In this document: positions 8,854-15,038 of the stretch, in pieces
Numbering within the stretch: position 1 is the first letter of the stretch
How the letters are laid out: each line of letters opens with the position of its first letter
From: Oscillospiraceae bacterium
GTDB lineage: Bacteria > Bacillota_A > Clostridia > Oscillospirales > Oscillospiraceae
Direction: 5' to 3'
Assembly (NCBI GenBank): GCA_021771675.1
Contig: JAETOP010000020.1
Location: 1-41,618, forward strand
Length of the DNA: 41,618 bases
Position numbers and translations under genes: made by a program
The notes under the pieces: model-generated
What the model was told of the DNA's origin: nothing
The model's input: only the letters and a program-made list of their open reading frames with translations
The model's database searches: none

Positions 8854-10017
8854 CTATTTTATGACCCGAACCTTCAAAACGCCATCGATTTTCTGCAAAT
8901 CCTCAGCCGCCTCGGGGGATGCCTGGTGATCCAAGTCCAGCATGGTTACGGCGTACTCCCCCCGGCTCTTGTTCATCAGGCCGGCGATGTTGATGCCCTC
9001 TGCGGCCACTGCGGTGGTGAACCGACTCAGGGAATTGGGAATGTTCCGGTGGAGAATCACAATCCGTCCGGCGGCGGTGCACACGCCCATGTCACAGTTG
9101 GGGAAGTTCACGGAGTTGACGATATTGCCGTTTTCCAGGTAATTCATTACTTCGTTCACGGCCATCCGGGCGCAGTTGTCCTCGGATTCCTCGGTGGAAG
9201 CGCCCAGGTGGGGAATGGCGATGCAGCCGGGCATATTGGCGGTCTTGTCGTTGGGAAAATCGGTGACATAGCGGCTGACCTTACCGGAGGCAAGAGCCTG
9301 GGACATGGCCTCATCGTCCACCAGCAGGTCCCGGGCGAAATTCAGAATGATGACTCCGTCCTTCATCATGGCGATGGTCTCGGCGTTGATCATCTTCCGG
9401 GTATCGTCCAGCAGCGGGGTATGCAGGGAAATCACATCACAGTTCGCAAAGATTTCCTCCCGCTTGTTCACCCGGGTGATGTGGCTGTCCAGATGCCAGG
9501 CGGCATCGATGGAGATGAAGGGGTCACAGCCGTAGACCTCCATGCCTAAGCGGCGGGCGGCATTTGCCAGAGGGCCGCCCACAGCGCCAAGGCCAATCAC
9601 TCCCAGCTTCCGACCCAGGATCTCATGCCCGGCGAACTGGGACTTGCCCTTCTCCACCTTCTTGGCAACGTCTCCCTGGTCGGCAATGGAGCGCACCCAG
9701 TTGATGCCGCCCACCACGTCCCGGCTGCCCAGGAGCAGGCCGCAGAGGGTCATCTCCATCACGCTGCGGGCGTTGGCACCGGGGGTATTGAAGACCACCA
9801 CGCCCTGCTGGGCGCATTTGTCCAGCGGGATGTTGTTCACACCGGCACCGGCCCGGGCCACCGCAAGGAGCTTCTTCGGAAGCTCCATCTCGTGCATGGC
9901 GGCGCTGCGAACCAGAATGGCGTCGGCGTCATCCACATTTTCTGTCAGGGAGTAATCCTGCTTCCAAAGGGCAGTGCCCTTGGGGGAGATTTTGTTCAAA
10001 TAATGCACCTGATACAT
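8854..10017 (-). CDS. serA: D-3-phosphoglycerate dehydrogenase
   Basis: Oxidises 3-phosphoglycerate to 3-phosphohydroxypyruvate, the first step of serine synthesis. The 387-residue cytosolic protein has the NAD-binding motif GLGAVG (residues 142-147), the catalytic Arg in NFARDLLVDD, and the catalytic His in IPHLGASTEESEDN. A C-terminal ACT domain (about residues 315-387) suggests allosteric feedback, but there is no intervening ASB domain, so this is the short type. It lies 27 nt downstream of serC on the same strand, forming a serC-serA operon, with apgM upstream supplying the phosphoglycerate step. Confidence 0.95.
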   Translation of the reverse strand: MYQVHYLNKISPKGTALWKQDYSLTENVDDADAILVRSAAMHEMELPKKLLAVARAGAGVNNIPLDKCAQQGVVVFNTPGANARSVMEMTLCGLLLGSRDVVGGINWVRSIADQGDVAKKVEKGKSQFAGHEILGRKLGVIGLGAVGGPLANAARRLGMEVYGCDPFISIDAAWHLDSHITRVNKREEIFANCDVISLHTPLLDDTRKMINAETIAMMKDGVIILNFARDLLVDDEAMSQALASGKVSRYVTDFPNDKTANMPGCIAIPHLGASTEESEDNCARMAVNEVMNYLENGNIVNSVNFPNCDMGVCTAAGRIVILHRNIPNSLSRFTTAVAAEGINIAGLMNKSRGEYAVTMLDLDHQASPEAAEDLQKIDGVLKVRVIK

Positions 10018-10044
10018 AAAATGTTCCTCTTTTCCTCTCAGCGC

Positions 10045-11124
10045 TTAGCCGTTCTTCTCTTCAAACTCCTGCATGAAGGCCACCAGGCTCTCCACACCCT
10101 TCTTGGGCATGGCATTGTAGATACTGGCCCGCATACCGCCCACAGAGCGGTGGCCCTTCAGGTTCTTAAATCCGGCGGCATCCGCCTCGGCCACAAATTT
10201 TGCATTCATCTCGTCGCTGCCGGTGACAAAGGTCACGTTCATCAGGGAGCGATCCTTCTTCTCCACCGTACCAACAAACAGCTTGCTGGAATCCAGATAG
10301 TCATAGAGGATCTTCGCCTTCTCCTCATTGCGTTTCTTCATCACTTCCAGGCCGCCCTGCTCCAGCAGCCACTTGAACACCTTGCCACAGATATAAATAT
10401 TGTAGCAGGGAGGCGTGTTGTACATGGAGCCATTGTCGGCATAGGTCTTGTAGCGGAGCATGGTGGGGGTGTTGGGATAGCAGCTTTCGGTAATCAAATC
10501 CTCCCGGATGATGCCGATGACTACACCGGCGGGGCCGATGTTCTTCTGTACGCCGCCGTAGACATAGCCGTACCTGGTCACATCCATGGGCTCGGACAGG
10601 AAGCAGCTGGAGACGTCGGAGACCAGCATTTTCCCCTTGGTGTTGGGCAGCTGATGGAATTTGGTGCCAAAAATAGTATTGTTCTCGCAGATATAGACAT
10701 AGTCCGCATTCTCGCTGATGGGCAGGTCAGAGCAGTCGGGAATGTAGCAGAAATTCCGGTCGGCAGAGGAAGCGATGGCATTGGCCTGGCCGTACATCTG
10801 GGCTTCCTTCCAGGCCTTCTTGGCCCAGGCGCCGGTGATGATATAGTCCGCCACCCCATGGGGCATCAGGTTCATGGGCACCATGGAGAACTGGGTGTGG
10901 GCGCCGCCCTGGAGGAACAGCACCCTGTAGTTGTCGGGGATATTCAGCAGCGTTCTCAGATCCGCCTCCGCCTCGTCGATGATTTTCTGATAGGGCTTGG
11001 AGCGGTGGCTCATCTCCATCACGGACATGCCGGTTCCCCGGTAGTCCAACATCTCAGCGGCGGCCTCCTTCAAAACCTCTTCGGGCAGTACGGCGGGACC
11101 TGCAGAAAAATTGTAAACTCTCAT
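10045..11124 (-). CDS. serC: Phosphoserine aminotransferase
   Basis: PLP-dependent transamination of 3-phosphohydroxypyruvate with glutamate to phosphoserine. The 359-residue protein opens with the family-typical RVYNFSAGPAVLPEEVL. It carries the substrate/PLP signature LQGGAHTQF (the GGA loop) and the PLP lysine K194 in YGGVQKNIGPAG, and ends near the conserved MRASIYNAM. The start at 11124 is supported by GGAG 6 nt upstream and by the conserved N-terminus; an in-frame start at 11157 would add 11 unrelated residues. The RBS lies inside one arm of a long inverted repeat (see the leader entry), so translation may be regulated. Confidence 0.95.
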   Translation of the reverse strand: MRVYNFSAGPAVLPEEVLKEAAAEMLDYRGTGMSVMEMSHRSKPYQKIIDEAEADLRTLLNIPDNYRVLFLQGGAHTQFSMVPMNLMPHGVADYIITGAWAKKAWKEAQMYGQANAIASSADRNFCYIPDCSDLPISENADYVYICENNTIFGTKFHQLPNTKGKMLVSDVSSCFLSEPMDVTRYGYVYGGVQKNIGPAGVVIGIIREDLITESCYPNTPTMLRYKTYADNGSMYNTPPCYNIYICGKVFKWLLEQGGLEVMKKRNEEKAKILYDYLDSSKLFVGTVEKKDRSLMNVTFVTGSDEMNAKFVAEADAAGFKNLKGHRSVGGMRASIYNAMPKKGVESLVAFMQEFEEKNG

Positions 11125-11215
11125 AATAATCTCCATTCTGCCGCATACCAGCAGCACAAGTCAGAAATGAATATCTCCATATGCGGCTGAATGGAGATTA
11201 TTCGGCATGTGCTGC
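11125..11215 (-). promoter_or_regulatory. serC leader with RBS-sequestering inverted repeat
   Basis: The segments 11125-11146 and 11181-11202 are complementary at 21 of 22 positions; the first includes the serC Shine-Dalgarno GGAG and reaches the base before ATG. A second complementary pair, 11151-11157 and 11209-11215 (GCAGCAC / GTGCTGC), interleaves with the first, so the two helices either compete or form a pseudoknot. This suits translational control. It has no T-box sequence that I can see. Confidence 0.55.
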
Positions 11216-11254
11216 GGTTGCCGCTTTCGCAGCGAGCGGCACGCCGTTTTAATC

Positions 11255-11280
11255 AATTCGTGTGATTTTTCACACGAATT
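11255..11280 (-). terminator. Hairpin after apgM
   Basis: Perfect 10-bp inverted repeat AATTCGTGTG (11255-11264) / CACACGAATT (11271-11280) immediately beyond the apgM stop. No clear U-run follows on the minus strand, so termination may be partial and serC may be read from the same transcript. Another 7-bp inverted repeat (11219-11225 / 11235-11241) lies between this and serC. Confidence 0.5.
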
Positions 11281-11285
11281 CTCCC

Positions 11286-12488
11286 TTATTCGGCGGCGAT
11301 CAGCCGGTCGATCAGCCGATGGCCATTGGGTTCAAAACTGTTTGCGGCCCGGGCATTGGCCTCGGTGAAGCGCTCCTGCTTTTTCAGCTGTCTGGTGCTG
11401 TCGTAGAGCAGGTAGGGCACCGGGTCGCCGGTGTGTGTGCGGATGCGGATGGGGGTAGGATGGTCGGGCAGAATCAGCATCCGGAAGTCCTCCCCTGCCT
11501 CCTCCATGCCCTTTTTCACCAGGGCAATCAGGCGGCTGTCCAGGTACTCGATGGATTTGACCTTCTCGGCGATTTTCCCCTGGTGGCCCATTTCGTCGGG
11601 GGCCTCCACGTGGATATAGGCGAAGTCGCAGCCATCCTTCAGCAGAGCATCCAACGCCGCCTGAGCCTTGCCCTCGAAATTGGTGTCGATGGAGCCGGTG
11701 GCGCCCTCCACCTGGCAGACCTTCATGCCGGCTCCCACGGCGATGCCCTTGAGCAAATCCACCGCCGAAATCATGGCGCCCTTCAAGCCGGTCTTCTCCT
11801 GGAAATTCTGAACTTTGGGCTTGGTGCCCGCTCCCCAGAACCAGAGGGAATTGGCCTTGTTCTTCCCGGCGGCTGAGCGCTCCCGGTTCAGGGGATGGTC
11901 ATTGAGAATGGAGAAGCTCTCCTCCATCATGGCCCTCAGCACTTCCTCCTGGGGAAGGTATGGCCCAATGACGCTGCCCAGATGGTCGTGGGGCGGCTCC
12001 AGCCTGGGCACCCGACCGTTTTTCCAAACCAGTATATGCCGGTAGCTGGTGCCGGTGTAGAACTGAAAGGTATCGCTGTTGAAGCGCTCCCGAATGGCAT
12101 CCATCAACACATCGGCGTCAGCAGTGGAGATTTCCCCGGAGCTGTGATCCAGGATGGTCTTCTCCGGATAATCTTCCCCCTCCGTCAGGGTAACGATGTT
12201 GCTGCGGAAAATCACGTCCCCCTCTTCCATGTTAACCCCCACGCTGAGGGCTTCCAGAGGAGATCGTCCGGAATAATTCTTCGCCGGGTCATAGCCCAGC
12301 ACGGAAAGATTGGCCACATCACTGCCGGGAGCCATTCCCTGGGGCACATTCTGCACCATCCCCAAAGCGCCCTTGCTGGCCAGCTCATCCATCACGGGGG
12401 TATTGGCCGCCTCCATGGGAGTCCTGCCGCCCAGCTCCGCAATGGGCTCATCGGCCATTCCGTCACCCAATACTACGATGTACTTCAT
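11286..12488 (-). CDS. apgM: Cofactor-independent phosphoglycerate mutase (archaeal type)
   Basis: Interconverts 2- and 3-phosphoglycerate. The 400-residue protein belongs to the alkaline-phosphatase superfamily: the N-terminal metal motif VLGDGMADEP (D9), the nucleophile region PGSDVANLS (S56 probable) and C-terminal metal motifs EAPDEMGHQG and LPDHPTP are visible. The length of about 400 fits ApgM rather than the 510-residue GpmI type. It sits directly upstream of serC-serA, so the three genes would channel phosphoglycerate into serine. The RBS GGAAGGAG is about 8 nt before ATG. The 5' leader also holds a small hairpin (TGTCCGT / ACGGACA, about 12516-12534). Confidence 0.92.
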   Translation of the reverse strand: MKYIVVLGDGMADEPIAELGGRTPMEAANTPVMDELASKGALGMVQNVPQGMAPGSDVANLSVLGYDPAKNYSGRSPLEALSVGVNMEEGDVIFRSNIVTLTEGEDYPEKTILDHSSGEISTADADVLMDAIRERFNSDTFQFYTGTSYRHILVWKNGRVPRLEPPHDHLGSVIGPYLPQEEVLRAMMEESFSILNDHPLNRERSAAGKNKANSLWFWGAGTKPKVQNFQEKTGLKGAMISAVDLLKGIAVGAGMKVCQVEGATGSIDTNFEGKAQAALDALLKDGCDFAYIHVEAPDEMGHQGKIAEKVKSIEYLDSRLIALVKKGMEEAGEDFRMLILPDHPTPIRIRTHTGDPVPYLLYDSTRQLKKQERFTEANARAANSFEPNGHRLIDRLIAAE

Positions 12489-12554
12489 GAGGATGTTCTC
12501 CTTCCATCAATATTTGTCCGTTTCGCACGGACAACAGATACTTTTTTACTGATT

Positions 12555-12583
12555 ATAATATCATCTTTCCTCTGGGATTACAA
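12555..12583 (-). promoter_or_regulatory. Promoter of apgM
   Basis: On the minus strand TTGTAA (12578-12583), 17 nt, TATTAT (12555-12560). An overlapping TATAAT lies 3 nt further downstream with a less favourable 20-nt spacer. Confidence 0.55.
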
Positions 12584-12661
12584 TATAAAAAACAACCAGA
12601 ATTCCAGTCAATTTTGAATTAAAAGGTATGCAATATTGCAAAATATACAAATGGCTCCCCC

Positions 12662-12690
12662 TTGACGCCGGGCATTTTCTGTGCTACCAT
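12662..12690 (+). promoter_or_regulatory. Promoter of the HIT-family gene
   Basis: TTGACG (12662-12667), 17 nt, TACCAT (12685-12690). The expected transcript starts near 12697 and carries a hairpin GCCCTTCTG (12712-12720) / CAGAAAGGGC (12732-12741) before the start codon. Confidence 0.5.
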
Positions 12691-12750
12691 ACCAAAAGGA
12701 GGGGCCGGATTGCCCTTCTGATTTTGAAAAACAGAAAGGGCGGTTTTCAG

Positions 12751-13170
12751 ATGAAAGACTGCAACTGCGGCTACTGCATGGGCGGCGAAATTCTGGCGGG
12801 CTTCGGCATCAAGATATGCGATTTGGACGTGAGCCAGCTGATTTTATTCAAGGAGCAGAGCCACCCCGGCCGGGTCATCGTGGCCTATCGGGATCACGTC
12901 AGCGAATTGGTGGACATCAGTGGCGAGGAGCGGGCCCGCTTTTTTGCTGACGTGGCCAGAGCGTCCCGGGCCATCCACCGGGCCTTCCACCCGGACAAGG
13001 TAAACTACGGCGCCTACGGAGACGGTGGCTGCCACCTGCATTTCCATCTGGTTCCCAAATACAAGGATGAATTTGAGTGGGGCACCACCTTTGCCATGAA
13101 TCCCGGGAAGGTGACGCTCACCGACGGGGAATACCAGGAAATGATTGAGAAAATCAAGGAAAGCATGTAA
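12751..13170 (+). CDS. HIT-family (histidine triad) protein
   Basis: Nucleotide phosphoramidase/hydrolase-type protein of the histidine triad superfamily, 139 residues. The active-site triad is clear at H95-L-H97-F-H99 followed by LVPKY, and the upstream VIVAYRDHVSELVDI is the usual HIT strand-helix. An N-terminal CNCGYC (residues 4-9) may bind zinc, as in some bacterial HIT proteins. The start at ATG 12751 follows AAAGGGCGG; a stronger AGGAGGGG lies further upstream at 12697-12704 but no ATG/GTG follows it in frame. The substrate is unknown. It is divergent from apgM and looks monocistronic. Confidence 0.88.
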   Translation: MKDCNCGYCMGGEILAGFGIKICDLDVSQLILFKEQSHPGRVIVAYRDHVSELVDISGEERARFFADVARASRAIHRAFHPDKVNYGAYGDGGCHLHFHLVPKYKDEFEWGTTFAMNPGKVTLTDGEYQEMIEKIKESM

Positions 13171-13407
13171 TACGATTTTTTACAATAAGAATATATAGAG
13201 CCACCAGCCAGGCCAATGGCTTGCTAAGACCCCGTCAGGGCCTAGTTTCAGCCGTCCCTTAGGGTAATTGCTTTTCTGCATAAAATGCACAAACAGGGGT
13301 TGCCTCCTGATGAGGCAGCCCCTTAATCATCCTTGGTTTTATGGCAACTTCAACCATAGTCTATCTCCCAACCACCAGTTCGGAGAAATACGCAATTCGT
13401 GGGCATG
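13171..13407. other. Non-coding stretch with hairpins after the HIT gene
   Basis: No gene is supported. A 12-bp stem with a 5-nt loop lies at 13295-13323 (AGGGGTTGCCTC / GAGGCAGCCCCT); it is followed by TAATCATCC rather than a U-run, but could end the HIT transcript. GC-rich short repeats at about 13200-13262 are unexplained. Confidence 0.4.
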
Positions 13408-13408
13408 T

Positions 13409-13442
13409 AAAAAGGCTCAGACATTGCTGCAACGTCTGAGCC
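13409..13442 (-). terminator. Terminator of tRNA-Ser(UGA)
   Basis: On the minus strand GGCTCAGAC ... GTCTGAGCC (9-bp stem, 13414-13422 with 13434-13442) is followed by TTTTT, just downstream of the tRNA. Confidence 0.85.
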
Positions 13443-13447
13443 CCTGG

Positions 13448-13536
13448 TGGCGGAGAGAGTGGGATTCGAACCCACGGTGGGTTGCCCCATCACCAGTTTT
13501 CAAGACTGGCTCCTTAAACCCCTCGGACATCTCTCC
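13448..13536 (-). tRNA. tRNA-Ser (anticodon UGA)
   Basis: On the minus strand the 7-bp acceptor stem GGAGAGA / TCTCTCC is followed by G and an encoded CCA. The anticodon arm loop CTTGAAA gives UGA. There is a long variable arm (class II) and a TTCGAAT T-loop. Length is 89 nt, right for tRNA-Ser. Confidence 0.95.
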
Positions 13537-13575
13537 ATGCCAGAAGAATATACCATTTTCAGCGTCCAAAGTCAA

Positions 13576-13735
13576 GGGAAACACTGCATAATGAGGCAAG
13601 GATTTTCAGCGAAAGATTTTTTCCTATCGAAGTTCTTAAAATGCAGGAATATGCTGCGCATTTCCGGCTTTGTGGACTGATGAGTTGGAACAACCGTTCT
13701 GTCGAAGGCCGCAGCTCCTATTATGTGGTATTACT
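13576..13735. mobile_element. MITE-like element, longer diverged copy
   Basis: The left end (from AGGGAAACACTGCATAATG at 13575) and right end (CAGCTCCTATTATGTGG to about 13735) match by eye the two ends of the 65-bp element at 38528-38592, at roughly three of four bases. The two ends are also imperfect inverted copies of each other. The interior of about 100 bp has no gene. It lies between tRNA-Ser(UGA) and the GNAT-like gene. Exact borders and target duplication are not certain. Confidence 0.5.
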
Positions 13736-13745
13736 CAGGAAAAAC

Positions 13746-13773
13746 TTGCTTTTTCTCCAAATTCCGGTATACT
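13746..13773 (+). promoter_or_regulatory. Promoter of the GNAT-like gene
   Basis: TTGCTT (13746-13751), 16 nt, TATACT (13768-13773), about 30 nt upstream of ATG 13803. Confidence 0.55.
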
Positions 13774-13802
13774 GTTAAGATATGAAAACAGGGAGAACTG
13801 CT

Positions 13803-14294
13803 ATGGAAATTCGGAAGATTTTCGTGAATACCCTATCCCTCCCGGAAGTTTTGGCGCTGCTGGACATTGCTCAAGGCATTGCAGTTCGTCGTCCGGATTG
13901 GCAAGAGTTGAAGCAGGAGCTGCGGCAATTTGAGCTGTGCGGAATATACGATGGCGCACAGCTGGTCGGCTATGCCCAAGTCAATGTCCGTAGCCCTTAT
14001 TTCGGCGGCAGCACCCAAATTCTGTCTCTTCGCTACCTTTGGCCCTATAATCAGGAGAGCCAGATTGCCGAGATGATTCACGGGATTGCTGAGCTCTATC
14101 GGGGACAGTCCCCGTGGATGGTTATGGACATTGACGCCAAACGGGATTTCAACTTTTCTCTGTACAAGGCCTTGGGCTTCCAGGTTTCCACCATGCGCAG
14201 CCCCTTGGTACGGAATAATGTGGTGCTGCTTTGCCCAATGGATTCTCTTTTAAGGGCTGATTTCATGCTTGACAATCCCAGCGGGATATGCTAA
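13803..14294 (+). CDS. GNAT-like N-acetyltransferase, substrate unknown
   Basis: 163-residue protein with the layout of a GNAT fold: N-terminal helices, central strands LCGIYDGAQLVGYAQVNV (the usual beta2-beta4 pattern), and a C-terminal SLYKALGFQVS stretch resembling the conserved YxxxGF motif of the family. The acetyl-CoA Q/RxxGxG/A loop is not obvious, so the family call is moderate. The start at 13803 has GGGAG 7 nt upstream; an earlier in-frame ATG at 13782 lacks an RBS. It lies between two tRNA-Ser genes and has its own promoter. No pathway can be inferred from the neighbours. Confidence 0.6.
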   Translation: MEIRKIFVNTLSLPEVLALLDIAQGIAVRRPDWQELKQELRQFELCGIYDGAQLVGYAQVNVRSPYFGGSTQILSLRYLWPYNQESQIAEMIHGIAELYRGQSPWMVMDIDAKRDFNFSLYKALGFQVSTMRSPLVRNNVVLLCPMDSLLRADFMLDNPSGIC

Positions 14295-14331
14295 AATACT
14301 CAGGCAGTCAACTGAATATCTCTTTTGATTC

Positions 14332-14423
14332 GGAGTGATACCCAAGAGGCCGAAGGGGCTCCCCTGCTAAGGGAGTAGGCGTCTAAAAAGCGCGCGAGGG
14401 TTCAAATCCCTCTCACTCCGCCA
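14332..14423 (+). tRNA. tRNA-Ser (anticodon GCU)
   Basis: Class II tRNA with acceptor stem GGAGTGA / TCACTCC, an anticodon loop CTGCTAA (GCU), a long variable arm, T-loop TTCAAAT and encoded CCA. Length is 92 nt. The foreign-looking island begins just downstream, a common arrangement for tRNA-targeted elements. Confidence 0.95.
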
Positions 14424-14424
14424 T

Positions 14425-14466
14425 AAGTCCACCGTAATTTTGATAGAATTACGGTGGACTTTTTCT
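14425..14466 (+). terminator. Terminator of tRNA-Ser(GCU)
   Basis: A perfect 15-bp stem (AAGTCCACCGTAATT at 14425-14439 and its complement at 14447-14461) with a 7-nt loop, followed by TTTT. Confidence 0.9.
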
Positions 14467-14516
14467 ATGCCCGAAAACCGCTTGAAATCAAGACTTTTGC
14501 CGTTTTTGAGCATAAA

Positions 14517-14553
14517 CGAACCCCGCCGCAGAGCGATTCTGCGGCGGGGTTTC
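14517..14553. terminator. GC-rich hairpin at the island edge
   Basis: CCCCGCCGCAGA (14521-14532) / TCTGCGGCGGGG (14538-14549), extended by AA/TT pairs and followed by TTTCGTGCGTTTT. It looks like a terminator, but no gene ends here; it may be left from a lost gene. Confidence 0.6.
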
Positions 14554-14589
14554 GTGCGTTTTATGGGAATTGCGGCTTTCTATTCTGCC

Positions 14590-14670
14590 GTAATCGTTAA
14601 ACAGCCGAGTAATCGTTGAACTACTGGGGGTATTCGTTAAACTACCAGGAGTAATCGTTGAATTACAGGA
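14590..14670. repeat. Four iteron-like tandem repeats
   Basis: GTAATCGTTAAAC (14590), GTAATCGTTGAAC (14609), GTATTCGTTAAAC (14630) and GTAATCGTTGAAT (14651), spaced 19, 21 and 21 nt. A degenerate fifth (TCGTAGAACTA) lies near 14682. They sit in a gene-free stretch between the tRNA terminators and the first island gene. Possible roles are a recombinase or replication protein binding array, or an operator. No reading frame runs through them. Confidence 0.65.
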
Positions 14671-14728
14671 TACTATTTATGTCGTAGAACTATGCAGTAC
14701 GAAAAACTATATGTAAAGGCTTTTAAAG

Positions 14729-14791
14729 TCATATCAATTCATATTTATTCATATCTATTCCCTTGAATCTCATTGAAAAACATGCTATAAT
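14729..14791 (+). promoter_or_regulatory. Promoter of the HTH-methyltransferase operon with phased repeats
   Basis: TTGAAT (14763-14768), 17 nt, TATAAT (14786-14791), with a TG extended -10. Immediately upstream are three copies of TCATATNNAT with exact 10-bp spacing (14729, 14739, 14749), i.e. on one face of the helix. They are good candidates for the binding site of the XRE or HTH protein of the island. Confidence 0.65.
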
Positions 14792-14825
14792 GAATGAACC
14801 AAAAGCCATGTAAGGAGAAAGCTGT

Positions 14826-15020
14826 ATGTTTGAACAAGAGGACAAGTGGGTGGGTATTGAAGAAGCCGCTGATTATCTTGGCGTAAATAAAGATTCTATT
14901 CGCAATTGGATAAAGAAGGCGGATAGTGGTATTCCTGCTCACAAAATAGGAAAGCAGTGGAAGTTTAAAAAAGCTGAACTTGACGAATGGGTAAAAAGCG
15001 GGAAAAGCGCAATAGACTGA
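14826..15020 (+). CDS. Small excisionase-type helix-turn-helix protein
   Basis: 64-residue DNA-binding protein of the HTH_17/MerR-like excisionase fold: WVGIEEAADYLGVNKDSIRNWIKK forms the winged HTH and IPAHKIGKQWKFKKAELDEWV the wing and last helix. A GGAG RBS (AAGGAGAAA) lies about 6 nt upstream. It is 18 nt upstream of the methyltransferase gene and shares its promoter. In restriction-modification loci such proteins may regulate expression or help choose the target; here regulation of the methyltransferase is an inference. Confidence 0.8.
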   Translation: MFEQEDKWVGIEEAADYLGVNKDSIRNWIKKADSGIPAHKIGKQWKFKKAELDEWVKSGKSAID

Positions 15021-15038
15021 AAGAGGATGTTATAAATA

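Noticed and set aside
9625..11190. Long plus-strand open frame opposite serC-serA
   Set aside because: Antisense of well-supported serA and serC; no RBS and a His/Leu-rich shadow composition.
11125..11285. T-box riboswitch upstream of serC
   Set aside because: No specifier stem or conserved antiterminator bulge (GGTGG/ACCGCG type) could be found.
13268..13680. Short ORFs overlapping tRNA-Ser(UGA)
   Set aside because: They translate the tRNA and its flanks; the GFEPTV-type peptides are a known artefact of tRNA genes.
14590..14670. CRISPR array
   Set aside because: Repeats are 13 bp with 6-8-bp spacers and vary; no cas genes are present. Iteron-like fits better.
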